From Musa acuminata AAA Group (Eukaryota > Streptophyta > Magnoliopsida > Zingiberales > Musaceae): a stretch of DNA of 64,000 nt. The position numbers and the translations under genes are program-made. How positions within the stretch are numbered: position 1 is the first letter of the stretch; each line of letters starts with the position of its first letter. Below, in pieces: positions 20,111 to 31,884 of the stretch. The stretch is from NCBI RefSeq assembly GCF_036884655.1, contig NC_088345.1, positions 34,148,501 to 34,212,500 of the forward strand, read 5' to 3'. A model generated the notes under the pieces. It ran no database searches, was not told where the DNA came from, and saw only the letters and a list, made by a program, of their open reading frames with translations.

Positions 20111-23100
20111 ATGACATTTGTCGACAACCAAGAGGGTCATTTAATTACACATCGGTACATGTTCAATAGGACGGATTATACATATTAGAAGACTAGAATA
20201 AAGATATTCCTAGTTTCAATGGATTTTGAGCTATGGAACGTTGTCAAAAATGATTTTCAAAAGTCTTCTCTTCCAATGAACGATTGGAATGAGTTGGAGA
20301 AGAAGACTTTTACTTTAAATGTCAAGGCTATGAATGCCTTATTTTATGCTTTAGATAAAAATGAGTTTAATTGAGTATCAATTTGTGAAACAACTTTTGA
20401 TATTTGGCACACACTCAAAGTGACTCATGAAGGCACTAGTAGAGTGAAGAAGTCAAAAATTAATCTTTTATTGCACACTTATGAGTTGTTTCGGATAAAA
20501 CTGCGTGAGACCATTGGAGACATATATACCCGATTTACGGATATCATCAATGGTGTAAAAGGACTTGGTAAAAGTTTCTCGGATTTTGAACTTGTTAATA
20601 AAATTTTAAGATCTCTTCCAAAGAGTTGGGACCCTAAAGTAATGGTCATTTAAGAGACCAAAGATCTAAATAATTTTCCTATCAAAGAACTAATTGAGTC
20701 ACTAATGACCTATGAAATGACTTATAAAGCTCATGAAGAGCTTGAGGATACCCTTTCAAAGAACAGGAAGGATATGACACTAAGAACCCAAGAAGACCAC
20801 TTGAAAGAAAACTCAAATGATGAGGACCTTGATGAAGATTTGGCACTCTCAACAAGAAAATTCAAAAAAATCATAGAAAGGAATAAATTTAAAAATGATA
20901 CTAAAACTAAATTTGAACCCAAGAAAGATTAAGTAATATACTATGAATGTAAGAAGCCGAGACATTACAAGAGCGAATGTCCCCTAGCCAAGAAGAGGCA
21001 ACCAAAGAAGAAGGCTCTCAAAGCAACATGGGATGACTCAAGTGCATCCGAAGAAGAGGAGTCTACCATCACCGAGCAAGTTGCTCACTATGCACTAATG
21101 GCCATTGGAGATGAGGTAATAAGTTAATTTGATGTAAATTTATCCTTTGATGAACTATTAAATGATTTTCATGATTTATTTAATGAATACAAATCAATTA
21201 GTAAAAAATATAAATTGTTGAAGAAGGAGCATGTTTCTCTTGTTAGTGATTTCGATAAATTAAAGGTTGAACATAATAGTAGTATAACTCCTTATATGAA
21301 ATGTGATGAACTAGAAATACTTAAAAAAGAAAACTTGCTACTCAAAGAAACCTTAGAAATTTGAGGTTGATAGCAAGTATTTGAATATGATCCTTACCAA
21401 TAAGGGTCATGTTCATAGGAGAAGTGGAATCGGATTTGTGAGTAACTCTCACCAAAATACAACCACCTTTGTTAAAGGCCTGACCTTGCATGTTTCACCT
21501 CACACTAAATGTAACTTTTGTTGTAAACTCGGACATATTGCTTATAAATGTCCACTTAAAAGATGTAGTCCACATAGATTGATTTGGGTTCCTAAAAAAA
21601 CTTCAAATGACTCAATGCAACATGATAAGATATGTAGATCGATTTTTAAGGCACCCAAGGTCAAATAGGTACCTAAAAATTATGCTTTTTTATTGAAAAA
21701 TGTATCATCACAAGCTAGGAGCAAGAGATAGTACATTGATAGTAGATGCTCAAGGCATATGACCGGAGATCCATCTCAATTCTCTAAGCTCACTAGCCTA
21801 GATGAAAGATATGTCACCTTCGGAGACAACAATAAGGGTAAAATCATTGGTAAAGGAACCATAGGTAATAAATCTAACCTTTTTATTAAAGATGTGTTGT
21901 TGGTTGATGGCTCAAAGCATAACCTCTTGAGCATTAGTCAATTATGTGATAAAGAATATATTGTTAAATTTGAATCTAATGCTTGTATTATTGAAAAATC
22001 ATACAAAAATACATCTGTGATTGCACTAAAATAAAATAACATATACACTATTGACATTAATGATCTATGTAATAAAATATATTTTTCGATCTTGAATGAC
22101 GATGCTTGGCTTTAGCATAGGAGATTAGGTCATGCTAGCATAAAACTAATCTCTCAAATTTCATCTAAAGAACTTGTGGGAGGAATTCCACATATTAAGT
22201 TCGTTAAAGACAATGTGTGTGATGCATGTCAACTAGAAAAATAAATAAAAGACAGTTTTAAATCAAAGAATCAAATAAGCACCTCTAGACCATTACAATT
22301 GATCCATATGGACTTGTTTGGACCAATTGCTATATCAAGTCTAGGAGGTAGCAAGTATGCCTTTGTTATTATTGACGATTATAGTAGATATACTTGGACT
22401 TACTTCTTAGCACATAAAAATGATTGCTTTAGGTATTTCTCTAAGTTTTGTAAACTTGTTCAAAATGAAAAAGGTTTTATCATTTTGTCAATTCGAAGTG
22501 ATAACAGTGGTGAGCTTCAAAACCGTGATTTCCAAGAATTTTATGAATCTAATGGATACAACCACAACTTCTTTACTCTAAGAAATCCTTAACAAAATAT
22601 ATTAGTAGAAAGAAAGAATAGAAACGTACAAGAAATGGCTAGAACTATGTTAAACGAATATAACCTACCTAAATATTTTTGGCCCGAAGCCGTAAATACG
22701 ACATGCTATGTTATGAATAGAGTTCTAGTAAGACCATTACTTTCCAAAACTCCTTATGAGTTGTGGAAAAATAAAAAGCCCAACATTTAATACTCTAAAA
22801 TTTTTTAGTGTAAATATTTTATTTTGAATGAAAAAGAAACGTTAGGAAAGTTTGATTCTGATGAGGGAATTTTTCTTGGTTATTCTTCTATTTCAAAGGC
22901 TTTTCGAATCTTCAATAAAAGAACTTTAGTTATATAAGAATCTATTCATGTTGTTTCTAATGAAATTTTTGAAGTTAAGAAAAATGATTTTGATGATGAT
23001 CTTAAATTTGATACTTTGAATTTAAACGAATCCCTTTCTCCATCTAGCAACTTTGATGCATCTTCTTCTGAACCTTCTTTGTCGAAGGAATGGAAGTATG

Positions 23101-24734
23101 TAGATGCTCATCCTAAGGTGCTAATTATAGGAGACACATCGAAAGGGGTTCAAACTCGTTCATCTCTTAAGAATTTTTGTGCCAACATTGTTTTTCTCTC
23201 CCAAATTGAGCCTAAATGTATTGACGAAGCCATGAAAGATGATTCATGGGTCATCGCAATGTAATAAGAATTGAACCAATTTGAGAGAAATGAAGTGTGG
23301 AAGCTTGTTCCAAGGCCAAATGACCATTTAGTTATTGGTACTAAATGAGTCTTCAAAAACAAGCAAAATAAATCTAGTATCATAGTTAGAAACAATGCTA
23401 GATTAGTGGCCAAAGATTTTAACCATGAAGAAGGTATCGATTACGAAGAAACTTTCGCTCTTGTGACTCGATTAGAAGTCAAAAGGATGCTCCTTGCCTA
23501 TGCTAATAACAATAATTTTAAATTATTTTAAATGAATGTTAAAAGTGTTTTTCTTAATGGCTTTATCTCCGAAGAAGTTTATGTTGAACAACCTCTCGGA
23601 TTTGAGAATGATAATTTTCCTAATCATGTGTTTGAATTAACTAAAGCTCTCTATGGATTGAAACAAGCTCCAAGGGCCTGGTATGAGAGACTTAGCTCAT
23701 TTCTAATTTATAATAATTTCTCTAAAGGCAAAGTCGATACTATATTATTTATAAAAAAATTTAAAAATAATTTTCTTATTGTTAAAATTTATGTCGATGA
23801 CATTACTTTTTGTTCTACAAATGAATCCTTATGTGAATCATTTGCCAAAAGCATGAGTCAAGAATTTAAAATGAGCCTAATGGGGGAACTAATCTTCTTT
23901 TTAGGATTACAAATTATACAACTTAGCAATGGTATTTTTCTTAATCAAACAAAATATGCTTTAGACTTGCTAAAAATATTTAACATGGATAGTTTAAAGG
24001 CTATCAACACTCCTATGAGTACCTCCACTAAGTTAGATATTGACGAAAGTGGAGAAAGCTTTGATCAAAAAGCTTATAGGGGTATGATAGGTAGTTTGCT
24101 TTACCTCACTACAATTAGACCGGACATCAAGTTTAGCATAGGACTTTATGCTAGATTTCAATCTAACCCTAAGCAATCTTATTTAAAAGCTGTTAAAAGG
24201 ATATTTAGATACCTAAAAGGAACTCCTAAACTAGGATTATTATATCCTAAATCTAAGAACTTTGAATTGCTTAGTTATGCTGATACGGATTTTGCTGGAT
24301 GTAGTTTAGAAAGAAAAAGCATATCCGGAATGTGTCAATTTTTAGGATACGCACTTGTTTCTTAGTCTTCCAAAAAATAAAACTCGGTTGCATTATCTAC
24401 AACCGAAGCTGAGTACATAGCTGTAGGTGCATGCTGTGCTCAAGTTATATAGATGAAAATCACTTTAAAGGATTATAGAACTGACTTAAAAAATATACCT
24501 ATAAAGTGTGATAACACTAGTGCAATATGCTTAGCTAAAAATCATATTCAATACTCTAGAACTAAACACATTAACATTAGACATATATGAGATCTTGTTA
24601 ATAATCATGATGTAATATTAGAGTTTATTGATACGAAATATCAATTATCCAATATCTTTACAAAACCCTTAAATGAAAAATAATTTGATTTCATTATAAA
24701 GAAATTAGGGATGCTAAACTATCCGAATTCATGA
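20111..24734 (+). pseudogene. SIRE gag-pol polyprotein, many stops
   Basis: Gag starts at the ATG 20111. It has a UBN2-type core with a first knuckle-like YYECKKPRHYKSEC (first Cys lost) and later a second CNFCCKLGHIAYKC. Protease: YIDSRCSRHMTG, with catalytic Asp-Ser-Gly changed to Asp-Ser-Arg. Integrase: HMDLFGP, IRSDNSGEL and VERKNRNV give D, D, E. RT: NVKSVFLNGF, YGLKQAPRAWYE and intact YVDD (KIYVDDITF). RNase H: YADTDFAG and STTEAEY. At least 15 in-frame stops stand where relatives have Gln, Trp or Arg, and there is a frameshift near 21361. The stop after the last domain is at 24732-24734. Confidence 0.92.
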
Positions 24735-25249
24735 AATTATTAAATTTTTATTTTTTTACTTTCTTGATTACTCACCTGAATCATGATCTTATAGTATGCA
24801 TTTTTTTTATGAGTTATATACAATGTTTGAGTATGGTATGTATTTTATATGATGAATCATGAATGTACAATCTTCAATATGAATCTTCTCCTTGTGAATT
24901 TTACATGATAAAGTAAATAAGGTTATGTGCTTCGGTTCTTCAATCATGGACCAAAATGCTTAAGCGGGAGTTAATGTAATATACTCATTAGACCCATATA
25001 AGTCATCATACACATTGCCCACTTTCGATGTGGGACTAATGGGATGTTACAATCAATGGTGGCTCTACGTCGTGATGAGTTCTTGACTCTAGGACCAAAA
25101 TGCTTAAGCGGGAGTTACCGTAATACACTCATCAGACCCATATAAGTCAATCATACACATTGTCTACTTTTGATGTGGGACTAATAGGATGTTACAGGCA
25201 GGCGGTAGCACAGCACAGCTAGCGGTGCCACCGCCCGCAACCTCTTCCC
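24735..25249 (+). repeat. Spacer with a 144-bp-period direct duplication
   Basis: The segment beginning ccaaaatgcttaagcgggag occurs at 24951-25053 and again at 25095-25198, each ending gatgtgggactaatrggatgttaca. Between them lies ggtggctctacgtcgtgatgagttc-like sequence that also occurs in the chromovirus LTRs near 41924 and 48175. No protein signal is visible. Confidence 0.8.
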
Positions 25250-25257
25250 TATAAAAA
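25250..25257 (+). promoter_or_regulatory. Possible TATA box before the SIRE extra ORF
   Basis: TATAAAAA in cctcttccctataaaaaggc, about 215 bp upstream of the ATG at 25471 and after a GC-rich stretch. If used, the extra ORF would have its own transcript instead of relying on the full-length RNA. This is inferred from position and sequence only. Confidence 0.45.
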
Positions 25258-25470
25258 GGCACTTAGGGCCGGTGGTAGAACCGACCCCAAGCCCTCCTAC
25301 ATTCCTTTCTCACACCTCTCCACCCCTCATTCTCCTTGATCCCCCTCTTGAAACTCAAGGAAACCCTCATCTTCTTCAAATTCAATGATCAATCTCAACC
25401 TTTTAAGAAGATTACTGCAAGGGTAATTCTCAAACCTCTTCTCTCAATTTATTAATATATCTTGTCTCTT

Positions 25471-26616
25471 ATGTGTAGTTCTCTCATCATTTATGTGTTT
25501 AGTCTCTTGGCTTCTAGAAGATCCTCTAGGGATAAAGGGAAGAGGAGATTAGATAAAAATTATAACTCTCTACTTTTTTATTCTAATCAACATACACTAA
25601 AATTTTCATCAATAGAGTCTAGACATGTTTATAAGGGTAAATATGTTGATTTAGACGAATTAAGTGATTTGGAACCTATTTAATGGTTTGCTAATCTAGA
25701 CATTTCCCCAATCCTTCAAATGAGTGAACCTATCTACCCTAAACTTGTTAGGTTATTTTACAATAATTTACATGTAGATGAAGATGAAAGGGTATCTACC
25801 TATCTATTAGGACATCATATACCCATTACTGATAGATCAATTTGCAACATCATAGGAATTCTGGTAAAAGAAAGAGGGTGTTATTTTAGAGGACAATGGG
25901 ATGATGAAACAGTTGGGACTACTTACGTTGATGCCTTAGGAACAATTTTTAGCAATCCTAACTTAACGATTCTTCTAAAAAGTTACGAACATTTACTACC
26001 TTTAAGCACCAAAATACTTCATCATATCCTGATAAGTATCATTCTCCCAAAGCAATATCATCATGATGAAGTAAACCAAATAGAACTAGGTATCATGTAT
26101 TGGATTATGAAGGGACATAATAATTATTTTGATTACCTAATCCAACAAAATATGATTGAACTATCAAAAAAGGTCATGATGCTTTCATATGGTGGCTTAA
26201 TCATAAGACTACTCTATGCCTATGATATTGTCATTCCACCCAATGAAGAAGTTATAAAACTAGATAGATTTAGTATCATAAGTATAAATCTACTTTGACG
26301 GATAATATGTACATTCAGAAATGGTATATGGACTAGACTGCCTAGAAGGACTGATCCCCTCCAATATGAACTAAAACCTGAAATACCAATTTTTAGGGGT
26401 AACCTATCTCCTCCAACTGGTCCCTTTGAGAAATCACCTCTAGTAGAGCAAGCACCTCCCTCATCTATTGATAACATAGGGACTCAGATGGATTAATTTG
26501 AACAACGTCAAGATCGACTTGAACAATGCCAAGATCAAATTTTGATTGAGCTGCAGTAGATTCATCAACAACTCAATACCCTGTTTAGACATTTTGATTG
26601 GCCACCACTTGAATAA
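25471..26616 (+). pseudogene. SIRE extra ORF downstream of pol (plant transposon-protein-like)
   Basis: A single frame of 381 codons from ATG 25471 to TAA 26614-26616, interrupted by stops at about 25681, 26296, 26494 and 26557. The first two are Gln and Arg in the related copy at 30445-31560. Features are a basic Ser/Arg N-terminus (SRRSSRDKGKRR), then ISPILQMSEPIYPKLVRLFY, YLLGHHIPITD, CYFRGQWD and LLPLSTKILHHILISI, and a Gln-rich tail (FEQ.QDRLEQCQDQ). I see no signal peptide or clear transmembrane segment, so I do not call it Env. The FY-N-L and ring-shaped layout resembles the family often labelled putative plant transposon protein; the function is unknown. Confidence 0.8.
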
Positions 26617-27175
26617 TTAATTGTGACTTTTTGTTGATGACAAAGGGGGAGAAATGGATGAAATCCCCTTCTTTTATTTTGCTTACTTTGATGTTGTAAT
26701 CCTATGTTGTTTACCTTGATGTTATAAACTTAAAATGCTACTTACTTTGATGATTACAATTCTATGCTTTTATTTTCATGTTATCTCTTCAAATGATGAG
26801 TTTGATATCACGCTTACCTTGATGCTAAAAATTTCTGTCAGTATCATGCTTACCTTGATGCTAAAAAATTTCTATCAATATTATGTTTACCCTGATGCTA
26901 AAAATTTTTGTTAATATCATGCTTACTTTAACGCTGAAATTTTTTATGATTTTGACTCGAAAATGTATGTCATGTCTTGACATCATTTCTATCGACGAAT
27001 ACGTGATATCATCTTTAGATTTGGTAAAGCATGATATGCATGATGATAATAAGTCTAAAGTATCAATTTGATACTTGAATTCAAAGGCATTGAATTCAAG
27101 AGTATCTTTTCTCAATTATGGCATATAGATAGGGGGAGTTAAGATTAACTCCATCACTAATTGGTTGTCATCATC
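26617..27175 (+). repeat. 3' spacer of the SIRE element with 36-bp repeats
   Basis: About four tandem copies of a 36-bp unit (atcatgcttaccttgatgct followed by aaaaatttctgtcagt) lie at 26807-26948. Looser relatives extend back to about 26680. The region is AT-rich and non-coding, between the extra ORF and the purine tract. Confidence 0.75.
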
Positions 27176-27189
27176 AAAAAGGTGGAGAT
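27176..27189 (+). other. Polypurine tract of the SIRE element
   Basis: aaaaaggtggagat directly precedes the 3' LTR. The reverse complement of the same motif adjoins minus-strand SIRE LTRs at 29854, 33390, 57318 and 60464. Confidence 0.85.
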
Positions 27190-28414
27190 TGTTGAATCTC
27201 AGATTTTGATTATGAAATCAATTGATAAATTATTTGATCTAATACATATGTTGAGATAAGTGTACAGGATTAACTATGATAGTGGTAAGACATAAAGCAA
27301 TTGATGGGCTAGAGTCGAAGACTCGGACAATATACCTAGAGCTCATCGAGAGTTCATCGTGAGATCACCGGAAGCACGTTAGAAGACTCATCGAAAGCAC
27401 GTCGGAAGATCACCGGAAGCATGTCGGAAGACTAGCTGAGAGTTGGTAGGGAGTTCGTCGGAAGACTCGCTGAGTGAAAAATCGATATATCAGACCATGT
27501 GTGCCTTAATCGTAGTTAAAACGATAATTAGAGTTGATTTGGGAGGTAATCACATCAACTATGTTAGGGGCCAATTGGGCTCGGAGTTGGGCTCGTTTGG
27601 GCCGGAGTCAAGGCCCAACCAAGATGCTGAATTCTTGGCCAACGGTGGCACCGCTTGGAAAGAAGCACCCTAGGTGGTCTGGGTAGTGGTACCGCCCAAA
27701 TTGGGCGATGGTACCACCGGCAGTTATTATTGCCAGCGGTAGTACCGCCCCTATCAGGCAGTGGTACCGCCATAGCTAGGTCTCCGAGCTCTATTAGGCG
27801 GTGGTACCGCCCAGACTAAGTAGTAGTATCACCTAGTGTTAGGTGTCAGGCGGTGGTGCCACCAGTACCCCAGAAATCCGGGATGAGACACTTTTTGGCT
27901 CTATTTTTGAAAGTCATTAAGGCCTATAAATACCCCACCCTTTTTAGCATGAAATGGCACCGAAGTGTGATTATAATCTTAAGTTATTGGGGTGTAAAAG
28001 TGTTGTAAACAAGTGCTAGAGTCCTCCTCCTTCCTTTCTAAGTTTTGAGATCATTCAAGAGAGGTGTGAGACGTGTAAGGGTTGTCTCCTAAACCTGACA
28101 AAAGAAGAAAGAGGGTGATTGATCTTCACCTATTGAAGGAAGGCCTTTATTGGATGTCGGTGATCTTAATAGAGGAGGAATCCGAAAGTGGATGTAGGTC
28201 ACATTGACTGAACCACTATAAATTCTAGTTTGCATTTTGTTTTGAGCAATTTACTTTAACTGTAAATCATTTCATAGCAAACTGCTTCTCCTCCTCATCT
28301 TGCTTTCACTATGCTTACACTCTCTTACGTTTCAAGTTATTAACTTTTCAAATCGATTTCCATCGAACTTACAAAATATTTTATGAAATCAAAGAATTTT
28401 CTACTGCACTAATT

Positions 28415-28445
<31 letters not shown>

Positions 28446-28471
28446 TCTCAGTAACGATCTTGATCCTAACA
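27190..28471 (+). repeat. 3' LTR of the plus-strand SIRE element
   Basis: 1282 bp, TGTTGAATC to CCTAACA. Its end contains a run of 29 consecutive C (28415-28443) where the 5' LTR has only a few. Confidence 0.92.
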
Positions 28472-28476
28472 TACAA

Positions 28477-29627
28477 AACTTAGAACAATATATAAAGCAA
28501 TCATTTTTGTGTGCTAAGAAGTAAGTCCAAGTGTATCTACTATAATCATCTACGATGTCAAAGGTATATTTGCTACCTCCTAGACTTGATGTAACAATTG
28601 GTTCGAACAAGTCTATGTGGATCAATTGTAGTGGTCTAGAGGTGCTTATTTTGCTCTTTCGTTTGAAACTACCTTTTATTTGTTATCCTAGTTGACATGC
28701 ATCACATACATTGTCTTTAACGAACTTAATGTGAGGAATCCCTCTTACAAGTTTGTTGGATGAGATTTGAGAGATTAGTTTTATGCTAGCATGACCTAAT
28801 CTCCTATGCCAAAGCCAAGCATCATCATTCAAAACTGAAAAATGTATTTCATTACAAAGATCATCAATGTCGATAGTGTATGCATTATTTTGTTTTAGAG
28901 CAATCGTAGATGTGTTTTTGTATGATTTTTTAATAATGCAAACATTGGATTCAAATCTAATGATGTATCCTTTATCACACATTTGACTAATGCTCAAGAG
29001 GTTATGCTTTAAGCAATCAACTAACAACACATCTTCAATAAAAAAAAGTTGGATATGTTACCTCTGGTTCCTTTGCCAATGCTTTTACCCTTATTGTTGT
29101 CTCTGAATGTGATATATCTTTCGTCTAGGCTAGTGAGCTTAGAGAATTAAGATGGATCTCCGATCATATTTCTTGAACATCCACTATAAAGGTATCATAT
29201 CTTGCTCCTAGCTTGTGATGGCAACCATTTCTACAACAAAGGATGATTTTTAGGTACCCATTTGACCTTGGGTGCCTCAAAAATCGATCGGCTTAACTTA
29301 TCATTTTGTATGAGGTTCTTTACGGTTTCTTTAGGAACCCGAATCAGTTTGTGTGGACTACATTTCTTAAATGGACAATGATAAGTTACATGCCTAAATT
29401 TGTAACAAAAGTTACATTTATCTCGGAGTGAAACATGTAAAGTAGGGCCTTTGACAAAGGTGGTTGGATTTTGGTGAGAGCTACTCACAAATCCGATTCC
29501 GCCTTTTCTATGAACATGACCCTTGTTGGCAAGGATCATGTTTAAAGACTTGCTACCAACCTCAAACCTTTCTAAGGTTTCTTTGAGTAGTAATTTATCC
29601 TTTTTAAGTGTTTCTAGTTCGTGGCAT
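28477..29627 (-). pseudogene. SIRE gag C-terminus, protease region and integrase N-terminal half, minus strand
   Basis: The minus strand encodes a coiled Gag segment (ELETLKKDKLLLKE), the zinc knuckle CNFCYKFRHVTYHC, a protease-side segment (HNLLSISQMCDKGY) and the integrase zinc region WLWHRRLGHASIKL with CDACQ. The first catalytic Asp is in IHIDLFEPI. The reading then runs into the plus-strand SIRE insertion and resumes at 18755. Upstream of the coiled segment, at about 29627, it is joined to a piece of LTR, so most of Gag is lost. Confidence 0.88.
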
Positions 29628-29853
29628 TGATGAACTCTCAGCGATCTTTCGATGAGCTCTCGGCTATCTTTCGACGTACTTTTGGCAAACTTTCGGACAC
29701 ACTTCTGGTACATCATTTGAATCTTCAACTCTGGCCCATCATCTATTTTATGTCTTACTGCTATCGTAGTTAATCCTGCACACTTATCTCAACACATAGA
29801 TTAGGTCAAACAATTTATCAATTGATTACATCATCAAAATCTGAGATTCAATA
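29627..29853 (-). repeat. Truncated SIRE LTR, minus strand
   Basis: About 227 bp. On the minus strand it starts TATTGAATC (TGTTGAATC elsewhere) next to a purine tract and breaks off in the tcggaagatcgccg-type repeats. It is the 3' LTR of the deletion derivative that holds the extra ORF at 30445-31560. Confidence 0.82.
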
Positions 29854-29867
29854 ATCTCCCTCTTTTA

Positions 29868-30444
29868 ATAATGACAACCAATTAGTTACGGAGTTAATCT
29901 TAACTCCCCCATCTATATATCATACTTGAGAGAAAAGATACTCTTGAATTCAAGGTCTTTGAATTCAAGCATCAAACTGATAAGTTATATTTATTTTGAC
30001 TTATCAATATGCATACATTGATACTTATCATGATTCACCAAATCAAAATATGATATCACGTATCCATTTACAAATTTTAAAAATATGATACGAAATTATG
30101 CATGATAAAACGTTTATAAGTAATCATGCCACGATGCATTAAGATATTAAGTGAATGACTTTATGCATGATAAAGTAGCCTTTCAATGCATGAAACATCA
30201 TCATTATATTGCATGAACATTCAAAAGTTTACAATATTAAGAATCCGATATTGCATCATTGTATGGGAACATTAAAATTTCATAACATCAAAAGTTCTTA
30301 ATATTTAAGTTCACAACATCATAGTGAGCACAATATCAAAGTTCACAACATCAAGTGAGCATAATATCAAAGTGAACATTACAACACTCAGAGAGATTCC
30401 ATCAACTTCCCCCCCTTTGTCATTAGCAAAAAGACATACATTTG
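29868..30444 (-). other. 3' spacer of the minus-strand SIRE derivative
   Basis: AT-rich sequence with recurring gttcacaacatcaaagtgag-like and catgataaa-like phrases. It is the counterpart of 26617-27175 in the plus-strand element. No coding signal. Confidence 0.6.
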
Positions 30445-31560
30445 CTATTTAGGTGGAGATAAGTCAAAATATCTAAACAAAGTATTAAGTTATCGATGAA
30501 TCTACTATATCTCAATTATAATTTGATCTTAACATTGTTCAAACCTATCCATCTGAGTTTGTATGTTGTTGGTACATGAAGAGGGTGCTTGCTCTACTGG
30601 AGGTATTGCCTCAAAGGGACCAGTAGGAGGAGATTGATTATCGCTAAATATTGGTGTTTCAGGTTCTGGATCAGGTGAGAGGGGGTCAGTCCTTCTAAGT
30701 AATCTAATCCATACCCCATTTTCGAATGTACATCTTAATCTTCTTAATATGTTTCTATTTATGATACTAAATAAATTTATGACTTCTTCAGCAAGTGGAA
30801 TGATTATGTCATATGCATAAATTAGTCTTGTGATCAAGCCACCATATGGATGCATCATATCCTTTTTTTGATAGTTCAATCATGTTTTGTTGTATTAGGT
30901 AGTCAAAACAATTTTGATAACCTTTCATAATCCAATACATCGTTCCTATTTCCATTTGGTTAACTTCATGATGATGATATTTCTTTGGAATTATAATGCT
31001 TATCAAGATGTGATGAAGCAATTTGGTGTTGAAGGGTAGTAGATATTTATAACTTTTTGGAACGATAGACAAGTTTGGATTATCAAATATTGTTCCTAAG
31101 GCATCAGAATAAGTGGTCCAAACTGAATCTTCGTCTCATTGTCCTCTAAAGTAACAACCTCTATTTTTCTCAGTAATTCCTATGAGATTGCAAATTACAT
31201 TATCCGTAATAGGTATGTGATGCCCTAAGAGATAAGTAGGCATTCTATCATTTTCATTCACATGTAAATTATTGTAAAATAGCCTAACAAGTCTAGGATA
31301 AATAGGTTCACATATTTGAAGGATTGGGAGGATATTTAGGTTAGCAAACCATTGAATAGGTTCTAATTCACTCAATTCCCCTAAGTCTACATATTTACCC
31401 TTATGAACATTTCTAGACTCTATGATAGGAAATCTAAGGGTATGTTGAGAAGAATCAAAATGTAAGGAATCATAGTTTTTATCTATTCTCCTCTTCCCTT
31501 TGTTCCTTGAGAATCTTCTAGAAGTGGAGACTACATTTATGAAGAATAAATGAGATGCAA
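30445..31560 (-). pseudogene. SIRE extra ORF, second copy
   Basis: The minus strand carries the same protein as 25471-26616: SRRFSRNKGKRR, ELEPIQWFANL, EPIYPRLVRLFYNNL, YLLGHHIPITD, CYFRGQ, LLPFNTKLLHHILISI and the Gln-rich tail. The two copies keep the same residues across about 300 codons although each has its own stops (here near 31135, a frameshift near 30870, and others in the tail). No clear ATG is left at the N-terminus. This copy survives although all of gag-pol is deleted from the element. Confidence 0.8.
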
Positions 31561-31605
31561 GAACAGTTAACGCAAAGAAGGAAACAATTTGGTTTAGTCT
31601 TGATA

Positions 31606-31884
31606 AGCTAGGTGGTACCGCCTGACAGGGGCGGTACCACTACTGATAGCATTAACTACCAGTAGTACCACCGCCCAGATCACCTAGGAGAACGGGTCTC
31701 TCAAGCACTGCCACCGCTAACCATATTTTCAGGGGTTGAATGGGCTGTTCAATCCGGCCCAATTCAACCTTATTAAGGGCCCAATTGGCCTCTAATCAAG
31801 TTAGTGAGATTACCTCCCTATTCTAACTCAATCTACTGTCTAACTACAATAACTAAGACATAATCAAGGTACTCTTGTTCTAGT
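31606..31884 (-). repeat. SIRE 5' LTR, inner part
   Basis: LTR sequence with ggcggtaccacc motifs that continues at 37556-37910 once the insertion at 31885-37555 is removed. At about 31606 it is fused directly to the region upstream of the extra ORF, so the rest of the LTR, primer site, gag and pol are missing. Confidence 0.72.

Larger units (their letters stand above)
18761..28471 (+). mobile_element. SIRE/Maximus-type Copia element, complete layout, mutated
   Basis: 9711 bp with target duplication tacaa (18756-18760 and 28472-28476). The order is LTR 18761-20060, primer site 20063, gag-pol 20111-24734, a spacer, an extra ORF 25471-26616, a repeat-rich spacer, purine tract 27176-27189 and LTR 27190-28471. 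Pol motifs and the extra 3' ORF place it in SIRE/Maximus. The LTRs differ at many sites, so it is clearly older than the Angela insertion. Many stops and some frameshifts make it non-autonomous now. Confidence 0.93.

Noticed and set aside
25471..26616. Calling the SIRE extra ORF an envelope gene
   Set aside because: Position fits SIRE env-like ORFs, but I see no signal peptide, no convincing transmembrane helix and no glycoprotein-like Cys pattern.
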